Under the pieces are notes generated by a model that worked only from the letters and a program-made list of their open reading frames with translations, searched no databases and had not been told where the DNA came from. This document shows, in pieces, positions 25,852 to 38,333 of a stretch of 64,000 nt of DNA (position 1 is the first letter of the stretch; each line of letters opens with the position of its first letter). A program made the position numbers and the translations under genes. Origin of the DNA: Mesaphorura yosii (Eukaryota; Arthropoda; Collembola; Poduromorpha; Tullbergiidae); NCBI GenBank assembly GCA_009869945.1, contig WIXG01000196.1, positions 62,001-126,000 on the forward strand, in the 5' to 3' direction.

Positions 25852-28464
25852 CTATGACGATTCCTCCTTACAGCATATTGATTTCGTGAACACAAGAAGC
25901 GGTCTCTGAAAGCCCTTTGCTTGGTGCATTGGAGTCCCAACGGCTTCCACATGTTCATATCCGACCTCCTTGAGCAGAAATTCTTGAAACTGGTCCGGGA
26001 AGAATTGGATTTTCTTGAAGGTACAGAATATCTCTTCCTAAAATAAAACGAGAAACGAAATTGCAGACGTAATATTCCAAATATTCCTAAGCCGAGTGGA
26101 ATTACCGTGAGTTTCTTCTTCTTTTGATATGAACTCCAGTTCTGTGGCTCCAAGATGAACCTTCCGCCCGGCCGAAGGTGGCGAAATCCTCTCCTGAAGA
26201 ATCGTTTCAGACCGTCATCACCGAAATTCAAATGAATCCATTTAGTTACACTTAGGCAAAGTATTGCGTCGAACTCCGGCGTAACGGAGTCTAACTGGCT
26301 GTCAACGTCAAGCACGTAGTTTTCCTAGAAAATAAGCACGCGAAGTCTAAGTTGAATTTATTCATTGAAGGAAAATGTGTTCAAGTTCGCAGGAATCTGG
26401 CTCACCTGGAGGAAGTTGACATTGTAGGGAAATGGAACGCATTTCGTCTCCTTTTGCTCGCTGTTTGGTTGAGTTTGTGGTGGGCATGGCTTTAGGGCAC
26501 CGTACACAAGCGGAAGGTACTGTGGAAAGCGTACAGTCACGTCACACGGGTCTTGATCAATGTAGTGCTTAATATTTTTGCGTGCTGCTGTAACGAGATG
26601 GTTGTCGATGTCCACACCAAGAATGCGTCGTGGCTTGAAGTCTCGAGCAACGGACAGCGTCACGTGACCCACATTGCAGCCGATGTCAAGCACGTCCTTT
26701 CCCTCAACCCACTCCTTCTTGATCATCCGCAGCCTCACGTCGTCACCATCGGACAACGTGTTTGAATTTCGATAACCATAATAGCGGTTGTAGTTGCCGT
26801 ATTGGAACGTTTTATTCTTCGGGTGAAATGACTTTTGCCCTTGTTGTACAGCGCTACTCGACGACTCTCCACTTCCACTACTCTGTGGCTGTTGTTCCTT
26901 GCCTCCACCTCTCCCTGATTTCTCCAATGCTTCTGCTGTCGTGTCCGTTTTGACGGACGTGCTCTGGTTCTGACTTGAATTCTGTTGGTTGTGATGGTGG
27001 TGATGCCTCGTTCGCTTCATTCCTGGCTGAGGTATCACAGGGGATCTATTAAAAATAGAAGTGCAGAGTACAAATCTCAATTATTGATTGCAATGGTGTG
27101 TTGCTTGGTGATAAATGCCGTCGTACTTACACGATTGGGTCAAATCGGTTATGACGGATTCTCTTCCGATAATAGGGGCGCTGATTTCTTTGAAACTCGT
27201 TAAAATACTTGGGTTTCCTCGCTGACGATGTACCAGGGTTGGATTGAAATATCAGGGATTGTTGGACGTGGTAATCATAGTGGCCCGCAGGAAACCGACG
27301 GCTGTTAAGGTACATGTCTGTGGTTGGAGGGGAGAAAGGCTCACTCATCATGTGGTGGGAGTTAAATAGTCTCGAGAGGGATGGCGATTCAAACGGAAAC
27401 GTTATCATTTCGGAGCTGTCGTCCAAGCCATCACCTCGAAGTATAAAAGGAGATGGTTGATGAGCAGAAGAGAGAGGCACATAGTCACTAGTGGGCCTTC
27501 TGAGTCCCATGAAAACAGGGGACTCAACTTTGTCTGCTCTTTTCTCTGGAGTGTCGGGAGAACATTTTTGGTTGCTTTCAACACTTTCTTCTTTGTTAAC
27601 CAGCTCCTCCGTAGAAGGTTGTTGTTCAATGTCCTTATCCACAAGTTTGGCATCTTCATTTTCTTCATGCTCAGGAGTAGCTTCATTTAATATCTCCTTG
27701 CAACGATTCGGGGATAGCCCGCCCTAAGGAAGTATAAAATTGGCCTTGACAATACAGAAGATATCCAGTGCTGCAGTCAGTGTCGCCAACACAGCCAGCG
27801 CTGACTAACAGTGAGTCAGTAGACCAAATAAACGTAACAACTAAGTAACTCTAGTCGACTTACAGGAGACAGACTTCTTTCTCGGACTAGTTTCTTATCC
27901 TGACCACACGTGGAAGAGTTTCCTCCCTCTACGTCGTCCGCATGGCATTTATCGTCGATTTCCTCGCCAGTTCCAGCGCTGCATTCGCTATCATTCTTTA
28001 TCCGCAAGCTGCGACGCCGATGTCTCCTGGACTTGGCAGCAATATTAACGACCCCACGAGACACCTCCGCCGATGTGGTTTGTGTGGCGGGACTGAACGG
28101 GGAGTTCTGCAATCCAAGAGGATCAGTTGGGTTTTTAGGAATGAAGATGGGAATTTCTCCAATTCGATGTGTCGGTACCTATGAAACATGGATAAAATGA
28201 ATCAACCATGCAATGAAGATCTCCACCCATGTATAAACCCTAAATCTAAGTTGATATTTAGTATTTTACTAATACGCATGAACTCACTGGCATTGGCGAC
28301 GTTTTTGGGGTGTTGGCGTTATCTGACCGGCCCAGACTATTCAAATTGAGTGGATCATGTATATTTCCTCCTAGAAGGAATTTGGACGGCAGCACACTCG
28401 TCGGCTGACGCCTACTGTAATGATATCTCCCCTTCTTATGCGGAGGCACGTATCTCGTGTCCAT
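25852..28464 (-). CDS. MEPCE: 7SK snRNA methylphosphate capping enzyme (BCDIN3 family)
   Basis: SAM-dependent RNA methyltransferase that methylates the 5' gamma-phosphate of 7SK snRNA and supports the P-TEFb-inhibiting 7SK RNP. Six coding exons: 28288-28464, 27864-28178, 27131-27723, 26406-27045, 26106-26324 and 25852-26037. The start is [16 protein letters not shown]; a splice acceptor just 5' implies an untranslated exon. The N-terminal half is disordered but keeps family motifs [16 protein letters not shown] and [16 protein letters not shown]. The catalytic half has [14 protein letters not shown], the SAM site [59 protein letters not shown] and C-terminal [14 protein letters not shown] His/Gln/Ser/Gly-rich linker lies before the Bin3 domain. 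Intact in every join; very secure. Confidence 0.95.
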
Positions 28465-29795
28465 CTTTGTTATTTCGTCCTGATGTATCTGGAACAAAAC
28501 ACACCCAGTTTAGCGTCAGTGATCGTCAGATCATCACTGCCTGATACCAGATTTGTGATTTGGAAGGACTATTTTAGCTCTTATGACGAAGAGCAAGCTA
28601 AGCGAGCTGCCAGCATATAATAGCCAGGTTACACTTACTCACAGTTACATGTGATCTTCTGGACCTGCTTTAGCTAACAAAAGAGTCGTTGGGTTCCATG
28701 ACTGACAGTCCAGGGACAGTCGTTTGGCTCTCCAGAGTAAAAAAACTGAGCACTTTCTTGTTTACAAGCTGCAAGTTAGCATCACTGTTCTGAACGACAA
28801 TTGAAAAGATCACGCAAAATACGAAATGGTATTCGAATGAATGCACGATTCAATTTTTCCACTCTAGGCCCCAGCGTGTTCTCATCAACGCACTTCAGAT
28901 CACCCGGCACACGGAACCAACGCACCAATTCTTAATTCAATCCAATAATGCGTTAATCCAACATCGTAAAGCTACACTGTAAGTCGTAAGATGTACTTAA
29001 GTTAGCATCGTTGACTATCAGTTCGTCGACTCATTCACAGGCGGAAGCTGATCTGATCGTAAATTAAATGCGTGTTTTCGGAAGCTATCTGTCGTAAATA
29101 CCTTCGTTATATATTCACAAGCGAACAAAGGGGAATGTGCAGCAGATGCAAACAGCAGATCAACCTAAAGCCACTATCGTGTCGGTGTTGGGACAAATGC
29201 AGAAGGGCATTTGGGCACGGACCCAGCAAAATACAAAAGCCTTTCGCACTACATCTCAACGTGTTGTTTTCGGTCAACAACACTTTTCGGTATAAACCCG
29301 TTTTCAATACAAACCCGTCAAAACGCACAACATCCAACATCTGTGCATTTTTGAATCAATCTAATCAAAATTTATAAGCTGATGGTTTGTGCTCGCTCAG
29401 GGTCAGTCAGAAGTTACAAGGCAGAAAACGCGTGTTAGAAAATCAAGTGACATCTGATAACCAAACACCAGATAAGGAGGACTAGGAGGGTGACTTGGAA
29501 TTAAGTGTGTTGAGTGGACCCATTTAGCATTTGAAGGAAATTTGCATTGCGGTGCACAGTTGAGCATTCTTTTCTTGCGGAGGGCCACAGTGTGCTGCAA
29601 CCGATAGAAAGTAAAAATTTGTCTCAATTCGAGTTACGTGTAACTTGGCTAACGAACTTGACTCGCATTATCATTACCTTCCCAAACTGGACAGGAGCTT
29701 CACACTGGCGGAGGATTGACAAAGTCTTAATTCGTCGGCGCCCATTGACCTGATAAAGTTCGGTCCGTCTATCTATACGTGAACAAGGTGCTTGC
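28465..29795. promoter_or_regulatory. Divergent intergenic region between the MEPCE and SEC62 genes
   Basis: About 1.3 kb separating two head-to-head genes, so both promoters should lie here. It also contains at least one 5' untranslated exon of the MEPCE gene, judged from the TTTGTTCCAG acceptor at about 28488. No coding segment, RNA gene or TATA box is confidently recognised. Confidence 0.4.
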
Positions 29796-31134
29796 ATGAT
29801 GGCAGATCAAAAGAAGACGACGAGAGCCCGGAAACGAAAGGAAGCAGCAGAGCCTACTGCAGCTGTGCCTGACAAGGCAACGAAGGAGGAGTATCACATT
29901 GCAAGATGGATGAGGAACAACGTTCCAGTGAAAAAGACCAAATTTCTGAGCCATACCGTGGAGTATTTTACGGGTTGTAAGGCTGTGGATAAGTTATTGG
30001 ACTCACCCTGGGCTCAACCCCAAAAGTCAGGGGAAGATGCGCTGTTTACGACCAGAGAAAGTGTCGTAGAATATTTGGATACAATGCTTAGGCACAAGCT
30101 ATTCCATCGCGCTCGGAAAATCATTGTGCCGGAAAACGAACTCAAGTCTAAGAAGAAGAAGGAAAAGGAGGAGAAAGATCGCGGTCAGAAAGAGGAAAAG
30201 GAAGGACGAGATCAGAAAGCCAAGGGTGACGAGGTGGGAGAGTCCAGCCAAGCCGAGTGTGAGAAGGGCGACAAGTCGGCGAAAAAGGAGAAGGATGACG
30301 GGGACAAGAAGAAGCGAAAGGTTAGGCTGGACATGCATCTGGAGCAGGCATTTGTGGATGGAATTGACGCTTACGTGTGGATTTATGAACCTACTCCATA
30401 CTATTACTACTTTTTTGGACTTCTGGTCGTCGTGGCTGTGATTGCGATTTGTCTCTTTCCTCTTTGGCCTTCATCAGTGAGGTCAGTCCTAGCTAACTAG
30501 TTTCGCCAATTAATTTCTTTGACTCACTTCAAAGTCAAAGTCCTTATCTGATTCTTCTCTATTTGAATTTTTACGCAGGCAAGGTGTATACTATCTGAGT
30601 TTGGCAGCGGCTGGGTTCCTCGTATTCATTTTAGCACTTGCGATCATTCGGCTGCTTGTCTTTTGTGCGGTGTGGGCGTTAAGCTTTGGACACAGGCACC
30701 TATGGTTACTCCCCAACCTGACGGAGGATGTCGGATTCTTTGCTTCGTTTTGGCCGTTGTATAAGGTGAGCCATTTAAACAATATTTTAACCTTCCGGTG
30801 GGCTTCCTTCTTTAGAAACTGATTCTCTTTGCAGTACGAATACAAGGACAATGACAGTAGCAGCGCAGAGGTGAAATCAACGAGCGAGGATGAGTCCAGC
30901 GACCCTAAAAGTGCTGAGAGGTAATCACAACACATATAAATTTTTCAAGAAAGGCCGTTCTTTCTAATTTGCAACCTTCATGACTTGTGCAGTGGGAAGC
31001 CGGAGACTCGCACACAGTCAGGAGAGTCTCGGAATCTCGAAGCATCCCACTCGGAGACGGAATCCGACGAAAGTCAGAAATCTCAAACGGGGCGTGATTT
31101 TGAATTAGTGGATCCGGAGGAAATAGATTCATAG
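29796..31134 (+). CDS. SEC62: SEC62, ER translocon accessory protein
   Basis: ER-membrane protein of the SEC61/SEC62/SEC63 complex for post-translational import of short precursors. Starts MMADQKKTTRARKRKEA (29796, or the second Met). The conserved N-terminal domain has YHIARWMRNNVPVKKTKFL, VEYFTGCKAVDKLLDSPWA and ESVVEYLDTMLRHKLFHRA. A Lys/Glu/Asp-rich cytosolic linker follows. After DAYVWIYEPTP come two membrane segments: FFGLLVVVAVIAICLFPLW and, in the next exon (acceptor at about 30580), LSLAAAGFLVFILALAIIRL. LTEDVGFFASFWPLYKYEYK is a family block. The Ser/Glu-rich tail contains GRDFELVDPEEIDS before TAG; FELV in an acidic setting resembles the LC3-interacting region of vertebrate SEC62. 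Four coding exons, no disruption. The 3' end converges on the WDPCP gene. Confidence 0.95.
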
Positions 31135-31495
31135 TCCACTGTGAACTACTACTTAGCTAACAAGTTTAGTTTATAAGTTTATTTATACGTCACTTCCTCC
31201 ACAATCAATCGCTTAGAATTTCTTACTACAAACTCAACTGAAGTGGATTTCCATCACCAGAAGCACGACTCCTTGGATCGGGATGCAACAAGTTTATTCG
31301 TGTCTCGTGTGAGCTCATTTGTTCTGGCGTTATAAGTTTGTTTCGTTATATTATTAAATCGTGAATAAAGGGAACTCTGATGTTTGTTTGATTTCATTCA
31401 CAAACTATAAAGGCCCACGCCTGCTTGAAAACTTGCGATTTATTTGACTGACGAGTCCAAGTCGTATGCTTCCTAGTTGGTTTGCCCGTACAAAC
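31135..31495. other. Convergent 3' UTRs of the SEC62 and WDPCP genes
   Basis: Short tail-to-tail spacer. An AATAAA at about 31363 (+) can serve the SEC62 transcript. No coding sequence seen. Confidence 0.5.
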
Positions 31496-34400
31496 TTAAA
31501 CGGAGCCCAATTCAACGATCCTAATCTTTGAGTCAAGCTTCGAATTCGGAATAGGCGAATTCTCTTCTGCGTCGCTTCCTCCCTGTTGCGGAGGTTGGCC
31601 TACTTGGCGCTGATCTGTATGTGATTTTTGGAGCTGCGGCGTGGCAGTGTGAACAGGCCGCCTTGTCTTCGGAGATGGAGTTTGGCGTTTCCACAATTCG
31701 GTTTCACAGTCAGGACTCGTAAGGCCCCTTATGCTCCCAGCATGACCATGAGGGTCAGCCCCACTAGAACGCCTCTCAGAATTTAGCGGCTGATGGAGCT
31801 GGGCCGAGTTAATGGACCCCGCGTAAGCTTCGCTCGAGTACGTTGAACTGAGCTCGGATAAGTACGATTCCGAGTCTGAGCATGAGCACGACTCGTCTGA
31901 GGAAGAAAAGGTATCGGAGTACTCACTCGTGTCTCCATCTGAAATCATGAGAATCACAATGAACGCTGAATAGGAATACGCGTACATGTGAGAGGTACCA
32001 TCGGACGACTCTTGATCGCTAGTGAGGTTTGCAGAAACGTTATTCGCTTGGAGACACTGAAGGAATTCTTGATCGTTCAAAGCGTCGGCGACCTTTCGAA
32101 TGTGTCGAAGCAGCTTATCGTCCTTCAAGCTCAGGGCAATCTGAAAACGTTAATGTAATCTAGTTTACAGCTGCGGGTGGGGGGAAGGCCCAGTTTACCT
32201 GAAGTGCACGTTCGAATCTCCTGGCACGGAGCATCCACATGAAAAACTTTTTGGCCAGCATGCAAACCGAGGACAGGTGTTTTTTGTGGTAGTACTCGTC
32301 CGGTGGATTGGTCGGAACAAAGAACAAAGCCAGGAGCTCCTCCAGCTCTGCTAAACACATTATGATAAGATAAAATAGATCACGGTCACGCAGGCACCCC
32401 ACTACATTGCAGCAGTCTAACCTTCTGCACCTTCCGAGTAATCTTTGCCAATGAGATCTCCAAAGATGAAGTACATCGACTGCAAACACTGCTCGGATTT
32501 CCACTGCACATTCGCCAGCAGCCGTGTGGCCTCAGCCGTGCGGTGATCAGTCAAGTAGAACTTTACGAGGTTCAGCAACTTCATTGATCCTAATGCCAAT
32601 CGTAACCCGGCCACCTCGCCACTGTTGATAAAATCTAAAATTATAGCCTGATCAGGGCCGAACCAGTAACGAATCTCGACTGACGAACCTACGAAACTTA
32701 ATCGTCAGGTATGAGTTGCATTGTCTAGCCCGCACTGGCGCCCAAATTAGCTTATCAACAGGAGCAGGTGGAACAAGCTCTTGCGTCATGGAGGGCGTGG
32801 TACTGTTCACTGGACAGAGGAGAATCGGTGTCAACGCACAGTCAAAAACCTGAAACTGTCCCTGGTCTCCGGCCACGATGAGAAGGTGTGAATGAGGATG
32901 CCAAGACAGCGCTGTTGGGATCTGCGACATCAACGCCAGTGCGACAGTAATTTTAATTCGGATGAGGCTCCATTATTGGGTAATTGGGGTTTCAAACAAA
33001 GTGTCTTACGAAGCTGCAGTTGGCTGTCCGAGTAATTTGCCCTTCTCTTGAATGCACAGCAACTGTGCGATCTGAGCAGCCGACTCCTAATCGCGTGAAT
33101 GATCCGCTATACGAGTGGCAGAGAACCGTGCTCTGAATTGGGAAGGCGATCTCATTCCGAAATTTAGTGCTGGTGTTTCCTCTAACTTGGTATGCAGTCT
33201 CAATTCCAAGCAGTTGCCCCTGAACAAGTACTGAGACTGAGTATCATTCCAGTTCGACCCATCCGTTATCAAATTGTCGAGCTGCTTACCGACACCGGGT
33301 GGAAATTAGTCTCAAGTGCCAGCACTTCAATGGTGGCATCTTTCCTGTCGATGAAGTAAGTCTCCAGGAGATTGTTCTCGGTCTTGGCGAAAAAATTCAG
33401 CTCGGGTTCATGTCTACAAGTGTTTATCACACCAATGAAGGCCTGAGCTTGTACACTTTGTCTTGACTCACCCATGTAGTGAATAGATGAGGATGTTGGC
33501 TCGCTCCTCCGGTTTCGGTGTCCAGGGAAAAACTTCATCTTTCGAGTTGCGCCACCAAATCATAAACTGTGCACACAGTAAGGTAAAATGAGGTCGTCAC
33601 GCAGGCGTGTTCAGAAGGCAACATGCTAGGGTCAGGGGCCCATTCTTACCAAATTCAAAGCCTCGCTTAAGGCTACGTGCTTGGCCACCGGCTTCCTTGC
33701 GCTGAGAGCAGGCAAAAAGTTTCTGTACGTCGAAACTTCAGTTTCCTTCTTATCACTACGATCATGGTGTGTAGGACCGGCCATGTTGTAAGCATCTTCA
33801 TCTTCTTCGTCCCCCACGCCAATAGAGGCCGGCTTTCTGAAGGTAACAAACGTAAACTCAAAAAGCACGAAGGAAGTTTGGAAGTCAAAATATTTCACAT
33901 ACTACCTTGCAACAACTAGCCGATTATCAGGGAAGAGAAACAGAACATGTCTTTGGCCATAGGCGACTGCAACACAAACCACAGTCAGTGAAATCACCTG
34001 TCGTCGTCACTTGTGCCGCATTTGGTCGTCATTACCTGATGTTAGGGGCTCGTCGAAATTCAGCAGCTGGTTTATGACGTAGACGTACTCGTGTGCGAAA
34101 AGATTCTTCACATAAACATGGATGATTGTCCCGTTCATCAAGATGAGTGTCAGCTTCTTGTGCGAGGAGCGGTGAACTGCGAAAATTTCCGAAGCTGCAA
34201 TCGCATTCTGTCAAACACAAGCATACTATTTACTCTGCACTCTCCATTCGATCCAAATGTCCGTCTTAAGACGATTTGAGTTTGTACCTGGACTTGCTTG
34301 AGTGTGGCATTTCCTTCGACACGCTCATGATTATCAGCCGAGCCCTCTTCACTTTCGCCGCCTGAATTGCTCTTCCGGAAATCATCGCTGTCCTTGTCGT

Positions 34401-34740
34401 TTCCTTCCTCTACTGACTCGTCACTTCGGTCTTTGCCTTCGTCACCCTCAAGAAGGTACTTCAAATCATCTGTGTTATCGGCACAGTTCTCGTCCGATCC
34501 CACATCGTCATCGTCGTGGCTGTCTTCGTCGAAGAGAGTCCTTGTGTTGCTGCTCTTCTTCTTGACGAGTTTCTTCACATCTTTGAAGAACTTCTTCGTG
34601 GAATTCGACTTGCCTATGCTGGAATTGCGGAGAGCAAATTCCTCCTTGAAGTCTTGGTACAGTCTATGCCCGGACAGGTGAGAATCGTTTCCTAAAAACA
34701 CAGGTAGGAAATGCTGCTGAAATAGCAAGGAGCCTGCCAT
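31496..34740 (-). CDS. WDPCP: WD-repeat planar cell polarity effector (Fritz homologue)
   Basis: Cytoplasmic effector of planar cell polarity and ciliogenesis; the vertebrate protein is part of the CPLANE complex. The start is MAGSLLFQQHFLPVFLGNDS. An acidic insert (EDSHDDDDVGSDE, DEGKDRSDESVEEGNDKD) precedes propeller segments FAVHRSSHKKLTLILMNGT, VLFLFPDNRLVVAR, FMIWWRNSKDEVFPWTPKPE (family: CWWPLVNDD..PWAP), LSWHPHSHLLIVAGDQGQFQ followed by VFDCALTPIL, and IKFRRF. The C-terminal helical half matches human WDPCP in order: GEVAGLRLALGSMKLLNLVK, ELEELLALFFVPTNPP, LAKKFFMWMLRARRFERALQ, then LKDDKLLRHIRKVADALND. A Ser-rich disordered tail ends VELGSV and TAA. Exon boundaries were read only partly. 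Confidence 0.88.
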
Positions 34741-35370
34741 TGCAGGAATTAATTTATTTTTTTAAAATCGAATTGAATAAGAAGGGCGTTAATAAAATTG
34801 AGCAGGTTGAATTGACAGGGGCATGAGTATGCACATCTGTGGGTGCAATCACCAGGAAGGAAGGAACAGGTGAATCGCTCGTAGTCACTACAACAATCTC
34901 CTCTCTCCTGCTTGAATTCGAATTGTTGCAGGTGACATGTGGCAAGGCATTATGAGAATGAAAGAGTTGATGCGTTTTGGTGAATATACGCACGAGAGCA
35001 AAATGTTTTAATGTTTATTTAGTGTGTCAGGTCAGGAATTAGAATTCAGTTGAAGCCAATTAATTACAATATGTGTCTACAAACTATAAAGATCCTGATT
35101 TAAAACATGCCCATAGCACGATTAAGTCACTTTGTAAGAAACCGCCTTCAGCCTTCTACTTGTAATGTTCCAATGGAATGGTCACGAGAAATACTCTACT
35201 GTTCTCAGTTAAAAGTCAACGATTTCCCAATACTGTGATAATACGAATGAGTTGGATTCAGAACCAATAATTGAATTCTGATTTTAACTTCAATTTCTCC
35301 CTTCATACATGATCACCTTAAATTCTGAAGTTAAGATTTGCTAATTGTACTCTACATGATTCATTGCTCA
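34741..35370. other. Spacer between the WDPCP start and the MBOAT stop
   Basis: About 630 nt, AT-rich. It should contain the WDPCP promoter and the 3' UTR of the acyltransferase gene. Nothing else is recognised; the minus-strand frame at 34754-34993 has no known motif. Confidence 0.4.
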
Positions 35371-37455
35371 TTACATCGACTTCACTTTCAAGCTCTCCGC
35401 ACTTGGCTGCTGTGTGGCAGAGCGACCCGACTTGGACTTTAACAGAAGGCTCACAATTGGAGCGTACGCAGGCCACAATCCAAAAATGAAGCATCCGATG
35501 AAGTACAGGTCTTTGTATGCAGCCCACCAAAGCCGCAACTTGAGCAGACCAAACGGCAGGGTGCAGAAACCGAAGAAGATTGTAACCAGCACTTTCAGGA
35601 GCACAACGTCAATCCAGAAACCAACTGGGCTCATGTGCCACCTTTGCATCATTGAATTTTTGGAGAGCATTACTCCAAGCTAAATGCACGAGCACAAACA
35701 AACAACACTCATAAGCACCGTTATACTTGTTGCATAGATACGATTGTATTCAAGTGCTCACATCCTTCTCCATCTTCATAACAATGAACTCCATGAAGAA
35801 GCACGCGTAATAGCCACTGTGGAGTCCGTGCCATGCTGCCAGGAAGAGAAGCGACGCGCCCTGAGACACGTACCGGTTCCCGACAAACTTTAGTCTCTTG
35901 TAAACGTATCTGCGAGTCAGGAACACGAAATCGGACTAATTTTGCGCATTGATCAAGGACAAAGGTCGAAACGACATCCGGGCTTACTGAGCAATCCACT
36001 GATTCGTGCACTTGTTGAATGAAGCAATTATGTGGGAGAACTTATAAGACTTTTCGTAAACAGCGATGTCTATATTCTCACACCCGTCCCACAAATCGTT
36101 ACCTTTTGAGTCCTTCCCATTGTGAGAGATTCCTGAAGACGAGCAATTTGAAGTGTGAGTTCATCATGTCAATCAATCTCATTTCAATCAATTTGACAGA
36201 CGCCGCATGTTACCGTTTAAGATGCACGCTCCTTCGGCTACCATCCAGCAACTGACATATTTGTAGAGCAGCACTTTCCCATAAATTCCGACCACCACCA
36301 GCCTTTGCCAAAACGGCAAGTTCTAGAATCAAGTGGAGGCAAATTACTATCGTCGTCTTGTCAAGAATTATTTTTATCACTTACAAAATACTGCGGACTG
36401 GTAATGTATTCATTGTTCACGATCTGGGACCCAATCTGATACACGCCAACATAGAACAATCCAGCTGCCAGCCTTCTCAGCCCGGGAAAAATGCTTCTGG
36501 GAGCGAATGAGTCCTGAGATGCACGTAATCAAGTCAAGTGTGTGGGTTCAAACCAAGCGTCGAGCGTGTGAGGAGAATACTTACATTTGAAAACTGTCCG
36601 TTCACAAAGTTGAGGTATCTCCGCATTGGAAATTGAGGTCCAATCATGAAACTGCCTGGGTAGAATGCGTGAGCTGTATAACAAAAGCGTTTGTTATCGG
36701 CAATAGCTGGGCCATAGTTAAACAGCCTGAATACCGGATATTTCCCAGAAACTTGGAATCGACGAAAGAGCACTTTTTCGTTGGTCAGAAGTGAGATCAG
36801 CCTAAAGAATGAAATTCATTCTTCAATTCGCATTCCGACGCGACACCCGTTTGTGCTGAAAGCAGAAACTGGAAAGTGTACTGACCGCATCTTTGGTGCC
36901 ATCATGAATATCAAACGCTTGTCCAATTAGACGAAGCGTCAAAACACAGTGTGGTATTGTCCACTTGATGTCATAGATCGCACTTTCCGTCACACAGTAG
37001 TAGCCGATCAGGTATGTCATTTGAAAAGCAAACGAGAAAACCACTGATGCGAGATTCGCACGTAATAGCACAATCAGCGCATATTGAACGACAATGCAAA
37101 TGTACGCATGAATCACCTCCCACCCTAAGGCAAAAATTCAGATTATCGCAATTAAAACAAGCTTTCTTATAATTCCAACGAATGACCTACCGTAATTGAA
37201 ATATCCCATGTAGGAACCCGCTGCAATGAAGTACGCATGCTGGAGAATTGGGACCTTCTTGTATAAGAATTGCCTATGAAACAAGGCGCACGGGTACGCT
37301 ACGGGAACAATGGACGCAGGTCAAAATCGTTGCATCAACTAACAAAGCAAGAAATTGACGCCGACATTACCAATCAAAATTGAAAGTAGGAGTCTGAATG
37401 CCGGGCCCGAGGCACCCACGTACCCCGCCAGCCAATTCACCCAGTCATCGGTCAT
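35371..37455 (-). CDS. LPCAT3: Lysophospholipid acyltransferase, LPCAT3/MBOAT5-like
   Basis: Multipass ER-membrane enzyme of the MBOAT family that reacylates lysophospholipids, classically lysophosphatidylcholine with polyunsaturated acyl-CoA (Lands cycle). The ATG at 37455 gives MTDDWVNWLAGYVGASGPAF. Conserved pieces follow through about ten short exons: FLYKKVPILQHAYFIAAGSY, FSFAFQMTYLIGYYCVTESA, IKWTIPHCVLTLRLIGQAFD, FCYTAHAFYPGSFMIGPQFP followed by MRRYLNFVNGQF, and ISPRSIFPGLRRLAAGLF-like sequence in the next exon. The catalytic His lies in FLAAWHGLHSGYYACFFMEF. The protein ends ESLKVKSM with no obvious KKXX-type retrieval signal. Several hydrophobic segments match the family topology. 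Assignment to the LPCAT3 branch rather than LPCAT4/MBOAT2 rests on WHGLHSGY and FYPGSFMIGPQFP. Confidence 0.88.
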
Positions 37456-38333
37456 TTGAGCAGACGTAGATAGTAGATGCAGAAGGATCAATTCGAAGCT
37501 TGAGATTCCGGTCTCAGGTCAGTAAAAGGCTAAAATTGCAAAAAAGCATCGCAATTAATTAGAAAACTTTTACTTTAACATATAATTACCACGTACATTA
37601 CCAGGTAAATTACTGCTGCATTTCTTGCATCATAATCACACAGGCTACTAGCCCAGAATCAATTCACTATGTATTGTGAGCAAGACAGACCAGGAAAGTT
37701 GATCGATCTCCTAAATAATTGATGACTTTTGTAAGCGACAAAACAAAATTAAGCGCACTAAACAACCTCTACAGGCATGTACTTTATATAAACAAGAGCG
37801 TCCAAACCGTGCAAAGAGTGTGATCTGCCGTTTCGGTTGTTGAATGAGATGGATCAATAATTAACTGGGGAAGGTCTGAATACCCTCATCAAAAGATGAT
37901 TATTAAATTGTCATCACCTGTGCGAGCTTTGAGCAACGCAGCCGCAGCGCGTGAATCAAGGAAACTCTTGAGAGTGGCAAATTAAATACGCCGCTGTGTG
38001 CCGAGTGTGCTCACTTTTACTCCACTTCGCCCTATCTCGAGCTTGCATTTCTAATTGCGTTTCCGAAGGTAGCACAAGAGGTTTTTCTACTAATTAAAAT
38101 ATTTGCGGTGGAGGCGCAAGAACGAACTGAAACCAATCACAGGCAAGTAATAGTGAGGTAATGGATTTATCTTTACAAGGTGGATCCCAAGCCCTGCTGG
38201 TCTTAACCAATTTGAAATATTTGTCCAGGCTTTCGTCACTCTACTGTGCTCCTATCATTTCATCGAGAACCCTTGAAAGTAAAGCTAAAAAGTAACTACC
38301 AAGTAGCAACGTAACGGAAAACTGAAGACAAAG
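37456..38333. promoter_or_regulatory. Divergent intergenic region between the LPCAT3-like and PHB2 genes
   Basis: About 880 nt between two head-to-head starts (37455 minus, 38334 plus). It probably contains both promoters and short 5' UTRs. No coding segment, repeat or recognisable TATA/Inr pair was confirmed. Confidence 0.4.

Noticed and set aside
27816-28200. Plus-strand ORFs antisense to MEPCE
   Set aside because: The minus-strand reading contains the conserved IPKNPTDPL motif with good splice sites, so the plus-strand frames are shadows.
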